Shown: piece after piece, positions 38,222-46,483 of the stretch
How positions within the stretch are numbered: the stretch's first letter is position 1
Layout of the letters: the number at the start of each line of letters is the position of its first letter
Assembly (NCBI RefSeq): GCF_002157735.2
Contig: NZ_AP018689.1
Location: 1,178,001-1,242,000, forward strand
DNA length: 64,000 nt
Direction of reading: 5' to 3'
Origin: Vibrio aphrogenes
GTDB lineage: Bacteria; Pseudomonadota; Gammaproteobacteria; Enterobacterales; Vibrionaceae
The notes under the pieces: generated by a model
Database searches by the model: none
What the model saw: only the letters and a program-made list of their open reading frames with translations
Told to the model about the DNA's origin: nothing
Position numbers and translations under genes: made by a program

Positions 38222-39016
38222 ATGTCAATGGAGTTAACGCCACAAGATCAACGACAACTGGCGCGGGCAAAGCAACTTCTGGAAAATCCAGGATTAGCAG
38301 CTAAAATGTCCAATGCGATTGGTTCTCCAATTGAACATGGCTTGAAGCGTTTACCGAAGAGCTGGAATGATAGTATTGATGAGCTGACTCAAAAGGCCTT
38401 ATTAAAAGCCTCCGAGACCGCCATCATGACGATGAAAGATTCAACCGATGATGCCGCTTCATTCAATCGTCTTCATCAATTGGGGGTAGCGGTCAGTGGC
38501 GGCGTTGGTGGTTTTTTTGGTATTGCAGGTATTGCTGTTGAATTGCCGATTTCAACGACCATCATGTTGCGTTCTATTGCCGATATTGCTCGAGCAGAAG
38601 GTGAGTCTATTCGTGAACTGGAAACGAAATTGGCTTGTATTGAAGTCTTTGCTTTAGGTGGGCGAAGCCAAAAGGATGACGGGAGTGAGAGTGGCTATTA
38701 TGCGGTACGTACGGCGCTCGCGAAGTCGGTGATGGACGCCTCTGAGTTTTTAGCTAAGAAAACGCTCACGGATAAGGGCTCGCCTTTATTAGTCAAAATA
38801 ACCGCAGAAGTAGCAAAACGATTTGGCATCCAAGTGACTGAAAAAGCGGCAGCACAAGCCATTCCTGCGATTGGAGCAGCTGGTGGCGCTATCATTAACA
38901 CACTTTTTATTGGCCACTATCAAGATATGGCAACTGGGCATTTCATTATTCGTCGCCTTGAGCGTCAATATGGGAAAGCTTATATTCAAACGCAATATCA
39001 AAAGCTTGAAGTTTAA
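38222..39016 (+). CDS. EcsC-family protein
   Basis: A 264-residue protein of the EcsC family (named from the Bacillus Ecs locus). It has a hydrophobic, glycine-rich central segment VAVSGGVGGFFGIAGIAVELP (about residues 89-109) and a second hydrophobic segment near 215-235, suggesting membrane association. Function in Gram-negative bacteria is unknown. A GAGGGAG Shine-Dalgarno supports the ATG at 38222. The DUF924 gene follows 22 bases downstream and is probably co-transcribed. Confidence 0.85.
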   Translation: MSMELTPQDQRQLARAKQLLENPGLAAKMSNAIGSPIEHGLKRLPKSWNDSIDELTQKALLKASETAIMTMKDSTDDAASFNRLHQLGVAVSGGVGGFFGIAGIAVELPISTTIMLRSIADIARAEGESIRELETKLACIEVFALGGRSQKDDGSESGYYAVRTALAKSVMDASEFLAKKTLTDKGSPLLVKITAEVAKRFGIQVTEKAAAQAIPAIGAAGGAIINTLFIGHYQDMATGHFIIRRLERQYGKAYIQTQYQKLEV

Positions 39017-39038
39017 CCAACTACAGTTGAGGTTACCT

Positions 39039-39575
39039 ATGCAAGAACAAGTGTTGGAATTTTGGTTTCACGAATTGAGCCCAGAGCAATGGTGGCAACA
39101 CGACCCTGAATTGGATGCCGTGATTGAGCATAAGTTTGCTAACCTTCATACTCAAGCAGAGTTAGGTGAGCTGTATACTTGGCGTGCAGAGCCGCATGGG
39201 GCCTTGGCGGAAGTCATCATTCTTGATCAATTTTCGCGCCATATTTATCGGGATACCCCGAAAGCTTATGCCAGTGATGCTCAAGCCTTAGCTCTGGCTC
39301 AAATAGCAGTAAGTCAAGGGCTTGATCAACAGTTAACTCCTGATGAACGGCTATTTTTATATCTTCCTTATATGCATAGTGAGTCCCCATTCATTCATGA
39401 GATCGCAATGGGTTTATTTACCGCGTTAGGCAAACCTACTAATTTAGATTTTGAATATCGTCATAAAGTGATTATTGACCGTTTTGGGCGCTACCCTCAT
39501 CGAAACGATATTTTAGGTCGTGCCTCAACAGATGCTGAAATTGCCTTTTTAAAACAACCTGATTCAAGTTTTTAA
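39039..39575 (+). CDS. DUF924 family protein
   Basis: A 178-residue cytoplasmic, largely helical protein. The family marks VLEFWFHELSPEQWW at the start, VIILDQFSRHIYRDTPKAYASD in the middle and RFGRYPHRNDILGR near the end are all present. The fold is TPR-like; the function is unknown. The frame is open from 38871 through the EcsC gene, but ATG at 39039 has a TGAGG Shine-Dalgarno and matches family N-termini. It is the second gene of the EcsC unit. Confidence 0.9.
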   Translation: MQEQVLEFWFHELSPEQWWQHDPELDAVIEHKFANLHTQAELGELYTWRAEPHGALAEVIILDQFSRHIYRDTPKAYASDAQALALAQIAVSQGLDQQLTPDERLFLYLPYMHSESPFIHEIAMGLFTALGKPTNLDFEYRHKVIIDRFGRYPHRNDILGRASTDAEIAFLKQPDSSF

Positions 39576-39641
39576 GTCATGATACTAGACAGCTTAGCTA
39601 CATTTTCTTAGCGTGTGAACTCACGAATAAGGAACCAAGCA

Positions 39642-39722
39642 ATGCACTCACAAAAAGTCGCAGTTATTACTGGTGGTAGCAGAGGGATTGGCGCCGCGAC
39701 ATCACGTTTATTTAATCCATAA
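39642..39722 (+). pseudogene. Truncated short-chain dehydrogenase (first 26 residues)
   Basis: An ATG with a good Shine-Dalgarno (AAGGA) opens a 26-codon reading frame with the classic SDR nucleotide-binding start: KVAVITGGSRGIGAATSRLF, the TGxxxGIG motif at residues 10-17. The frame then stops. The stop lies inside the 3' end of sgrR, with which it overlaps by 15 bases on the other strand. A functional SDR needs about 250 residues, so this is a remnant cut off by a deletion or rearrangement. What replaced the lost part is the sgrR-OMP segment. Confidence 0.85.
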
Positions 39723-41336
39723 TTGATGAAAGTCCGCATATCCGGAATGATTGATTTGAATCCCTTGTACTTCTTGAGTAGACGTTAAGACTTCTTTTCC
39801 TATGAATAATGGCAAGTAACGACCATTCGCTAATAATTGCTCTTCAATGCGTTTTAAGTTTAGAAAGGCCTTGTCTGTGCCAATCGCGGCGTTCAAATAC
39901 TGCTTATGTTGCTTCATTTCAGCTGGAGAAAAGGTAAATTTCAAGCCAGTTGAGATAGATAGCCATTCGTAAAGACCATATTCTTGGGGTTGTTCAATGA
40001 CTTCTTCAATAAGCATTAAGTCGGCTTTGTCGTGCATGGTTTCCGGGTGGCTGATGTCCACCAATTCAACCACCTTGAGTGTTAAGCCAGTTTCACTAAT
40101 GGTGCGATGTAACCAACCCGACATAGTTTGTAAGTGAGGAATGGTCCAATGCGGCTCTGCAATCACAATCTCACCGACCAATTGAGGGCAGGAGAGGTGG
40201 CCGACAGCCGGAGTTGACGATTGTAAGGTTAAGCTATCGACTGCACGTTCAGCATCAAATTGGTATTTTTTGACGGCAAGATACTGATAAAGTTGGCTTA
40301 AAGTTTGTGGAGATAACCGACGGTCTTTCCGATAATTAAAAGTTAAATAAGAAAATGAGTTAATTTCGGTGGTTTCACTTTGAGCTGATGCTTGGTTAAA
40401 ACTGAGTGAGTGGTGAATTTCTCGCTCACCATGTAATAAGGTGATTTTTTCGATTAAGGCATTTACTCCAAAGTATTCACGGTGTTGCTCTAATATCAGT
40501 TGTTCTTTGTCCCATTTTTTGATTTTAAACGGCCCGGTGCCAATTTTTTGTAGCTCTTTGGATTGGCACATGATCGAGGTATTGGTCGACGCTAAAACGT
40601 ATGGAAAAAAGACATTGGCAGACTTGAGGGTGATGGTTAAGCAATAGGGCCCATCGGCTTTAATATCGACAATCGACTCACATAGATGCCGAATAGGTCC
40701 ATCTTCATGTCTTAATCGATTTAAACTCCAGATAACGTCATCCATGGTTAAAATGCGACCATGGTGAGTCACAATATTTTTTCTTAACCATAAAGTAAGT
40801 ACATTTTCTTTACTTTCCCAAGTGTGAGCGATACCGGGCTGTAGCTGACCAGTTTTGTCTTGTGTTAATAAGGTATCGTAAATACTTTTAATGACTTGCA
40901 GCTCTGCCGAACGTATGGTTTTAACGGGATCAAGCGTTTGTAGGTAAGGGTATTGGGCGATCAATAATTGATTACTGCACACCTGAAATTGAGCTTGTTG
41001 CTTGGCTTCTGTTAAAGCTTCAATGACCGTTGCATCGTAAGTATTAATGAGTTTAGTGATTAAGGTAAAACGATCTAAATTCAATTCGTAATGAATTACT
41101 TGAAATAGAACGTCATACCATGACACACAGAGTGTTAATTGGCTGCTACGTCCGCGGCCTTTTGAGGGCTGCCACTGTATCCAACTCAGTTGATGTAAAT
41201 TTTTCAGAATAATTGTGGTGTTACGACGAGAAGTGGAAAGAATGGTTTCTAGTTGTTCTAAATTAACGCTATAGGCTTGTTTTATATTGAAGTGTTGTAA
41301 TAGCTGGTAGAAGCGTCTTAGATTATTCTCGGTCAT
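39708..41336 (-). CDS. sgrR: SgrR-family transcriptional regulator
   Basis: A 542-residue protein with an N-terminal helix-turn-helix (about residues 15-60, including TSRRNTTIILKNLHQLSWI) joined to a solute-binding SBP_bac_5 domain that recalls OppA. This architecture defines SgrR, which in E. coli senses sugar-phosphate stress and activates the sgrS small RNA. Overall match includes YPYLQTLDPVKTIRSAELQVIKSIYDTL and IGTGPFKIKKW. GTG at 41345 would add three residues; the ATG at 41336 is preferred. I did not find an sgrS-like RNA next to it. The gene overlaps the end of an SDR remnant. Confidence 0.88.
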   Translation of the reverse strand: MTENNLRRFYQLLQHFNIKQAYSVNLEQLETILSTSRRNTTIILKNLHQLSWIQWQPSKGRGRSSQLTLCVSWYDVLFQVIHYELNLDRFTLITKLINTYDATVIEALTEAKQQAQFQVCSNQLLIAQYPYLQTLDPVKTIRSAELQVIKSIYDTLLTQDKTGQLQPGIAHTWESKENVLTLWLRKNIVTHHGRILTMDDVIWSLNRLRHEDGPIRHLCESIVDIKADGPYCLTITLKSANVFFPYVLASTNTSIMCQSKELQKIGTGPFKIKKWDKEQLILEQHREYFGVNALIEKITLLHGEREIHHSLSFNQASAQSETTEINSFSYLTFNYRKDRRLSPQTLSQLYQYLAVKKYQFDAERAVDSLTLQSSTPAVGHLSCPQLVGEIVIAEPHWTIPHLQTMSGWLHRTISETGLTLKVVELVDISHPETMHDKADLMLIEEVIEQPQEYGLYEWLSISTGLKFTFSPAEMKQHKQYLNAAIGTDKAFLNLKRIEEQLLANGRYLPLFIGKEVLTSTQEVQGIQINHSGYADFHQLWIK

Positions 41337-41347
41337 GTTACTCACTA

Positions 41348-41371
41348 AATAGGGGCAGGAAAGCCCCTATT
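41348..41371. terminator. Hairpin between the OMP gene and sgrR
   Basis: The perfect 9-bp stem AATAGGGGC / GCCCCTATT with loop AGGAAA lies 12 bases past the OMP stop and 11 bases upstream of the sgrR start. The weak T-run (TATTTAG on the minus strand) suggests partial termination, so sgrR may be read at a reduced level from the OMP promoter. Confidence 0.7.
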
Positions 41372-41383
41372 ATAAATGATTAA

Positions 41384-42004
41384 TTATAGAAAGTGGTAAC
41401 TGAGGCCTAATGAGAAGATATTAATATCAGAATCTACGGTAACTTTGGCTAATCCGTTATCAATTAAATCCAGTTCAGGTCTTAAATAATCCCAAGATGC
41501 ACGGATAGTGACATTATTCGTTACCGCATAATCGACGCCTAAACCAAGAATGCCAGAAACATCAGACTCCGAGAATGTTGAATAAGATGAGTAGCCTGCC
41601 AATTGATTACTGACTTTGACTTCAGCATTAAAATACGCAATCCCAGCTTTCGCATACACACTAAAATTATCGGTTACAGGATAAGAAATCTTAGGTTGTA
41701 GTGCTAAGTAGCTCATGTCGCCAATTGAAGCATAAGAACCATTTAAAGCATCAATTCCGGCAAGGCTGGCCTCTAAGCCAAAGTAAGGATTAAATTGGTA
41801 ACCACCATAGATACTAACCGCCATAGAGTCATCTTCTTGGAGCGAAAGGTGCTGCGTTGTTGAGTAACCCAAAGCTTGCGCTTCAACATACGTATCACTA
41901 AATTGAGCTTGACCAACAGAACCACCAATATACCAATGAGCTTGAGCTGTTAACGGTAAGGTGCTTAATAAAAGAACAGGAGTAAGAAAAAGTTTGTTAA
42001 GCAT
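41384..42004 (-). CDS. OmpA-like outer-membrane beta-barrel protein
   Basis: A 206-residue protein with signal peptide MLNKLFLTPVLLLSTLPLTA and an eight-stranded-barrel pattern: HWYIGGSVGQAQFSD, SIYGGYQFNPYFGLEASL, FSVYAKAGIAYF, GLGVDYAVTNNVTIRASWDY, and the C-terminal IFSLGLSYHFL signature. This is the OmpA N-terminal-type barrel without the peptidoglycan-binding domain. The frame is open to 42040, but the ATG at 42004 begins the signal peptide. Function is unknown. Confidence 0.82.
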   Translation of the reverse strand: MLNKLFLTPVLLLSTLPLTAQAHWYIGGSVGQAQFSDTYVEAQALGYSTTQHLSLQEDDSMAVSIYGGYQFNPYFGLEASLAGIDALNGSYASIGDMSYLALQPKISYPVTDNFSVYAKAGIAYFNAEVKVSNQLAGYSSYSTFSESDVSGILGLGVDYAVTNNVTIRASWDYLRPELDLIDNGLAKVTVDSDINIFSLGLSYHFL

Positions 42005-42184
42005 ACAGAATGAACCTATAAAAAAATAAACGGCTCTCATTCCTTGAGAAGTTGCATTTAATGTCTGAATTTGTGGGCGGGATTCTACGTTGCTCTTGAG
42101 ATTAAAACAGGTAATGATTCAACTCATTATTGCGTGTTTTAATGGGGATACCATTGGAGTGTTCAAATATCGCAAGAGGGAATC

Positions 42185-42298
42185 GTGGCTAAAGCTAAAA
42201 ATGAGCAGCAACAATTGATCGGGTTTGTCGTCACGGATAGTCAAGTTAAGCACGCTTTCCCATTACTTCGTGATTTATCACAAAGCATGGCTAATTAA
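42185..42298 (+). CDS. Short hypothetical ORF, possibly a truncated gene
   Basis: A 37-codon frame starting with GTG, preceded by a strong AGAGGGA Shine-Dalgarno at the right spacing. The product begins MAKAKNEQQQ and contains FVVTDSQVKHAFPLLRDLSQ, which loosely recalls the first strand and helix of GNAT acetyltransferases. It may be a real small protein or the start of a broken gene. It lies 28 bases upstream of the cupin gene and could be co-transcribed. Confidence 0.4.
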   Translation: MAKAKNEQQQLIGFVVTDSQVKHAFPLLRDLSQSMAN

Positions 42299-42326
42299 TA
42301 AATTACGGTATAAGAGGTATATTATT

Positions 42327-42662
42327 ATGTCACATTTACGTATTCCAAAAGATTGGACAGTTCGACGTTCAACTCCTTTTTTTACTAAAGAGAATGTCCC
42401 CGCAGCATTACTATCACACCACAATACCGCCGCAGGGGTATTTGGACAGATATGTGTGATGGAAGGACAAGTGACTTATTTTGGATTTGCGGATGAGTCA
42501 GCAACAGAGCCGGAAGTTAAAGTAGTAATTAAAGCGGGTCAATTTGCCACCAGCCCACCTCAATATTGGCATCGTGTAGAGTTAAGTGATGATGCACAAT
42601 TTAATATTAATTTTTGGTCAAGCCCTGAACATACCAGCACCACCATGTTCCACACTAAATAA
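42327..42662 (+). CDS. DUF1971 cupin-like protein (TehB N-terminal type)
   Basis: A 111-residue protein matching the small DUF1971 domain, found alone or at the N-terminus of tellurite-resistance TehB. Visible features: RIPKDWTVRRSTPFFTKENVP at the start, VFGQICVMEGQVTYFGF and the cupin turn ATSPPQYWHRVELS, with FNINFW near the end. Here the methyltransferase part is absent. The frame is open from 42225, but ATG at 42327 has AAGAGG upstream. The ligand is unknown. Confidence 0.87.
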   Translation: MSHLRIPKDWTVRRSTPFFTKENVPAALLSHHNTAAGVFGQICVMEGQVTYFGFADESATEPEVKVVIKAGQFATSPPQYWHRVELSDDAQFNINFWSSPEHTSTTMFHTK

Positions 42663-42676
42663 GCGCTGAAATCGTC

Positions 42677-42710
42677 ACTCAGCCTCTGAATATTGCTTCA
42701 GAGGCTGAGT
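42677..42710. terminator. Perfect 14-bp hairpin after the cupin gene
   Basis: Arms ACTCAGCCTCTGAA and TTCAGAGGCTGAGT with a 6-base loop lie between convergent genes. No T-run follows. It probably protects the transcript end or terminates weakly in both directions. Confidence 0.65.
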
Positions 42711-42782
42711 ATTATGAGTTTGAGAGCAAATATCTTTTCAGCCGAGCCAAAGCGATGACTCGGCCTCTATTGATTAACTTGA

Positions 42783-44267
42783 TTACAAATAACGATTTCT
42801 CAAATGTGCTTGGAAGTGCGCGGCATTCAAGGTTTCGCCGGTTGCCGCTTTTACTAATTCATCGGTAGTTAAGCTACTACCTTTACTCCAAATCTTCTCC
42901 GATAACCAAGAGAAAATAGGGGAGAGATCGCTGCTAACAATCGCTGCTTCAACATCAACCGTCTTTTTCATGGCTGCCATAAATTGTGCAGCGTACATTG
43001 CACCTAATGTGTAACTTGGGAAATAACCAAATGAGCCATCGGTCCAATGGATATCCTGCATGCAACCATTTTTAAAGTTGTCTTTGGTGGTTAAACCTAG
43101 GTATTGCTGCATTTTTTGATCCCATAATTCAGGGACATCTTGAAATGAAATCTTGCCATTGATTAAGTCACGTTCAATTTCATAACGTAAAATGACGTGA
43201 GCAGGATAGGTGAGTTCATCTGCATCGACCCGGATAAAGCTTTTTTCAACTCGAGTATATAGCTTTTGAAAGTTGTGAGCGTGAAAAGCGTGATTATCGT
43301 TTGCTTGGAACTCTTGTTGTGCTAAATGGGATAAGTGGGCAATAAATTCAGGGCTACGACCTAATTGCATCTCAAAAAAGAGAGATTGAGATTCATGAAT
43401 TCCCATTGAGCGCGCTTCGCCGACTGGCAGCCCTGCGAACGCTTTCGGCAAGCCTTGTTCATAGCGAGCGTGACCAGTTTCATGAATGGTGCCCATCAAG
43501 GATTGGACAAGGTCTGCTTCATCATAACGGGTGGTAATTCGTACATCGGTTGGAACCCCACCACAAAATGGGTGCACACTTTCATCTAAGCGGCCATGGT
43601 TAAAATCAAATTGTAAAAACTGCATGATTTTAAGCCCTAATGCTTTTTGCTTGGCAGCTGAAAATGGTCCTTGTGGTTGAATAAAGGACTCTTGACTTTG
43701 TTTTTCAATTACTTGATCGACTAAATTAGGCAGCCAAGTTTTGACGTCGTTGAAAACGCTATCTAATGAAGTGCTGGTGGTGCCAGGCTCGTATAACGAT
43801 AACATCGCATCGTAAGGGGTTGTGCCGAGGTTTTCTGCCCGAATTTGTGCTTCTTGTTGAGAAAGGTTCACCACTTCTTGCCAGTTTTTGGCAAAACCAG
43901 ACCAATCATTATTTGGACGTTGGGTACGCCATGCATGTTCACATTTAGAGCCAGCTAATGATTTGGCTTGTACAAGATCTTGCGGTAAGACTGTCGTTTG
44001 TTGCCAACGCTGTTTCATTTCTCGTAAGCTGGCTTGTTGTTGCAGTGTTAAGCTTTCTTGTTCTGCGCCCGCAAACCAGTCAGCTAATTGAGGGGCGGTA
44101 TTGAGCTGATGGATAAGAACGGATAATTCAGCCATGGCGTTAGAGCGAGCCTCATTACCACCTGCGGGCATGACCGCCGCTTGATCCCAGCCAGAAATGG
44201 CCGCCAAATGATTAAAATTCGCTAATTTTTGTGAATGCTGAACCAGCTTTTGATAGTCGCTCATCAT
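42783..44267 (-). CDS. M32-family metallocarboxypeptidase (Taq type)
   Basis: A 494-residue zinc carboxypeptidase of peptidase family M32. The catalytic HETGH is at 262-266, with the third ligand Glu region MGIHESQSLFFE about 30 residues on. The FPSYTLGAMYAAQ and GGVPTDVRITTRY segments are family hallmarks. It removes C-terminal residues from peptides in the cytoplasm. Two adjacent ATG codons (44267 and 44264) are possible starts, AAAGGA favouring the second slightly. It stands alone, convergent with the cupin gene. Confidence 0.95.
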   Translation of the reverse strand: MMSDYQKLVQHSQKLANFNHLAAISGWDQAAVMPAGGNEARSNAMAELSVLIHQLNTAPQLADWFAGAEQESLTLQQQASLREMKQRWQQTTVLPQDLVQAKSLAGSKCEHAWRTQRPNNDWSGFAKNWQEVVNLSQQEAQIRAENLGTTPYDAMLSLYEPGTTSTSLDSVFNDVKTWLPNLVDQVIEKQSQESFIQPQGPFSAAKQKALGLKIMQFLQFDFNHGRLDESVHPFCGGVPTDVRITTRYDEADLVQSLMGTIHETGHARYEQGLPKAFAGLPVGEARSMGIHESQSLFFEMQLGRSPEFIAHLSHLAQQEFQANDNHAFHAHNFQKLYTRVEKSFIRVDADELTYPAHVILRYEIERDLINGKISFQDVPELWDQKMQQYLGLTTKDNFKNGCMQDIHWTDGSFGYFPSYTLGAMYAAQFMAAMKKTVDVEAAIVSSDLSPIFSWLSEKIWSKGSSLTTDELVKAATGETLNAAHFQAHLRNRYL

Positions 44268-44410
44268 ATTCCTTTATTCATTTTTAAGATCTTTAGTTTT
44301 AAGAGGTTATAGCATCTTGAAAAGAACGCTGCAAAACACTTTCTTTCATTTAGTTTCACTGATATAACAAAAGAGGATTTCAACGTTTATGGCTTTTGAG
44401 CAGGGATATC

Positions 44411-45052
44411 ATGGACTTTTATATTGTAAATACCGGGGCGTTCTTAGTCGCCATTACTATTTTGACCTTAACCCCAGGGTTAGACACCGCTTTGGTGATT
44501 CGTAATACCTCTCGCAGTGGTAGCATGGATGGCTGCGTGACCAGTCTTGGCATTTGTTGTGGTTTGTTTGTGCACGCTACTTTGTCTGCAATTGGGATTT
44601 CCGCCATTTTATTGCAATCTGCGGAGCTATTTCATGCGATGAAGTTAGTGGGCGCGGCCTATTTGGTCTACCTTGGGATCACCAGTTTGATAGCGGTATG
44701 GAAAGGTCAGGGGCAGCTTGATGTGACGAGTGGCAGTGTCGGTAAACCGCTCTCGATAAAGCGTTCTTTCCGCGAAGGTTTATTATCGAATGTCTTGAAC
44801 CCAAAAACAGCTGTCTTTTATTTGGCTTTTTTGCCGCAGTTCATTAACCCCCAACATTCGGCTTTATTGCAATCTTTATTCATGGCGTGCATTCATTTTG
44901 TCATTGCGATGATTTGGCAGTGTGGGATTGCCACTATGGTACATTCGGCAAAAAACTGGATTCAAAATTCCTCTATGATGAAATGGATGGAAGGGGTCAC
45001 CGGTGCCGTTTTAGTGACTCTTGGTCTAAAATTAGCGTTAGATAATGATTAA
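44411..45052 (+). CDS. LysE/RhtB-family amino acid exporter
   Basis: A 213-residue inner-membrane protein with about six helices. The N-terminal TLTPGLDTALVIRNTSRSG is the RhtB signature, and FREGLLSNVLNPKTAVFYLAFLPQFI the second conserved block. Members export homoserine, threonine, leucine or similar amino acids; the substrate here is not known. The frame is open from 44396, but ATG at 44411 has a CAGGGAT Shine-Dalgarno. No regulator gene is adjacent. Confidence 0.92.
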   Translation: MDFYIVNTGAFLVAITILTLTPGLDTALVIRNTSRSGSMDGCVTSLGICCGLFVHATLSAIGISAILLQSAELFHAMKLVGAAYLVYLGITSLIAVWKGQGQLDVTSGSVGKPLSIKRSFREGLLSNVLNPKTAVFYLAFLPQFINPQHSALLQSLFMACIHFVIAMIWQCGIATMVHSAKNWIQNSSMMKWMEGVTGAVLVTLGLKLALDND

Positions 45053-45199
45053 ATGACAAGACTATCTTTTGCTAGATAAAACATATTACTGGGTATGACA
45101 TTTTTCTGAATATGACATTGTGAAAACAAACCTTGAGCTAGACTAAGGTATTTTGTCGTGATTATGTTATAAATCCTAAAGTTAAGCTCGTTCAAGGGG

Positions 45200-45404
45200 T
45201 AATACCAATTACACAAATTAGATGGTCAGAAATTGCGTAGGAAAAAAGCTTGAGAACAAAGCAGAAGTTTTTGATAAGTCGCTATTCTACAATTAACCTC
45301 TTTTATAAGCGAAAAGTTAAGCGTATACGAGCAAAAAGTTAAACACAGTTATCGAGCCTTTGAACAAGCAAGAATGATCTGATAATGAGTACAATTGGTC
45401 TAAT
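45200..45404. mobile_element. MITE-like inverted-repeat element, copy B
   Basis: A 205-bp element with about 30-bp imperfect terminal inverted repeats: left TAATACCAATTACACAAATT..., right ...GATAATGAGTACAATTGGTC. The interior is the reverse complement of copy A at 24489-24741 at roughly the sequence level of homologous repeats, without copy A's expanded 18-bp array. No transposase is encoded. Its right end lies directly upstream of a small membrane protein gene and may supply part of its leader. It accounts for most of the 362-base gap after the RhtB gene; the remaining 147 bases on its left show nothing notable. Confidence 0.85.
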
Positions 45405-45414
45405 AAGGGATACG

Positions 45415-45573
45415 ATGAATCGATTAATTGCCATTGCTATATTTGCAGTATTAGCGTATTTGCTGATCAAGTACCGCACCAATGCAACCTTGCAAAAGTG
45501 GGTGGCGATAACATTATCGGTTGCCTTATTGGTGTACGTGGCGTTTGTTGTGATAACAGAATTACTTCGTTAA
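45415..45573 (+). CDS. Small two-helix membrane protein
   Basis: A 52-residue hypothetical protein made of two hydrophobic segments (about residues 3-18 and 28-48) separated by a short KYRTNATLQKW loop. The frame is open from 45385 within the MITE, but ATG at 45415 with an AAGGGATAC Shine-Dalgarno is the likely start. I do not recognise a family. The coiled-coil protein gene begins 58 bases downstream on the same strand and may share its transcript. Confidence 0.6.
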   Translation: MNRLIAIAIFAVLAYLLIKYRTNATLQKWVAITLSVALLVYVAFVVITELLR

Positions 45574-45631
45574 TGACGTTTTGGGTTATAGCGATTCTTC
45601 TTTGTTGATTATTTTTGGGAACCATTCATTC

Positions 45632-46285
45632 ATGAATAATAAAGTTTTACTGCTTGTTGCTGTCGTTATTGGTGGGGCTTTAGGCTCACTTGTGACTTAT
45701 ACTCAGCTTAATCCTGAGGCGCAACAACGACAGTCACAACAAACTGAGTTAGCCAATGAAAACCAAGCTCTGCAGGCCAAGAATGAAGAGTTACAATCTT
45801 CTGTCGAGCAACTGCAACAAAAGTTTGCGCAACAATCTCAAACTCAAGAAGAGAAAATCCAACAACTGACTGAGCAATTGGACAAAATCCAACAACAAAA
45901 GAAAAAAGTTGAGCAGACTTTAGTGGTACAGAAAAAGCAGGCGGTGACTTTAAAAACCGCAAATAAAGAGCTTGAGAAAACCACGGAACTGCAAAGTGAT
46001 TTGTATAAACAATCTCATGAATTATTCGCCCAGCAAGAGCAGCTTGAAGCACAGATTACCAAGTTAACGACGACTCGCGAGAAGTTGGTCGTACAAAGCA
46101 AAAAGCTCAAAGAAGAATGTAAATTGTTTAAAGATGGGACAAGTTGGGACCCTAAATCGGATTCTTGTGATAAAGAAAAGTTAGCGACAGAACAAATTGG
46201 TAAAATTGATGCTTCATTAACCAAGAAAAAACAAGAGTTAGCCGATGTAAAAGCTTTGATGGCTAAGCTGGGAGTCAAATCATAA
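45632..46285 (+). CDS. Membrane-anchored coiled-coil protein
   Basis: A 217-residue protein with one N-terminal membrane helix (about residues 4-22) followed by about 120 residues rich in Gln, Glu and Lys with heptad pattern, an elongated periplasmic coiled coil. A short non-helical insertion CKLFKDGTSWDPKSDSC holds two Cys that could form a disulfide. I do not recognise the family; similar anchored coiled coils are envelope scaffolds. The frame is open from 45581, but ATG at 45632 starts the helix. A good terminator follows. Confidence 0.7.
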   Translation: MNNKVLLLVAVVIGGALGSLVTYTQLNPEAQQRQSQQTELANENQALQAKNEELQSSVEQLQQKFAQQSQTQEEKIQQLTEQLDKIQQQKKKVEQTLVVQKKQAVTLKTANKELEKTTELQSDLYKQSHELFAQQEQLEAQITKLTTTREKLVVQSKKLKEECKLFKDGTSWDPKSDSCDKEKLATEQIGKIDASLTKKKQELADVKALMAKLGVKS

Positions 46286-46290
46286 GCCAT

Positions 46291-46320
46291 GATACCAATC
46301 GTACTTATTATCTGAACATT
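46291..46320 (+). repeat. Solitary MITE terminus
   Basis: GATACCAATCGTACTTATTA and the following TCTGA match the left terminal repeat of the 45200 and 24489 elements. It directly follows the stop codon of the coiled-coil gene. No partner end with the family interior follows. Confidence 0.6.
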
Positions 46321-46352
46321 ACTGTTTGTATTGGCAGTGGAGCCGAGATAAG

Positions 46353-46382
46353 AATGGCACGTTCAATCACGTGCCATTTTTA
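46353..46382 (+). terminator. Rho-independent terminator
   Basis: The perfect 10-bp stem AATGGCACGT / ACGTGCCATT with a 6-base loop is followed by five T. It ends the coiled-coil gene transcript. Confidence 0.9.
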
Positions 46383-46483
46383 GTTTAATGCTGGTTCGTT
46401 TAGCGTTGAATCACTTGGTATTAAGGCTGTTGGTATAAGCAGCCTTGAATAGATTCAGATTTGTGAACCCAGTTAGCAGGTCA

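Noticed and set aside
45385..45414. Upstream start (MSTIGLIRDT) for the small membrane protein
   Set aside because: That stretch lies largely within the MITE terminus and has no Shine-Dalgarno; the ATG at 45415 has a good one.
46425..46445. Right-hand MITE end after the coiled-coil gene
   Set aside because: Only TTGGTATAAG matches; the rest of the terminus and interior is missing, so a full element at 46291-46440 is not supported.
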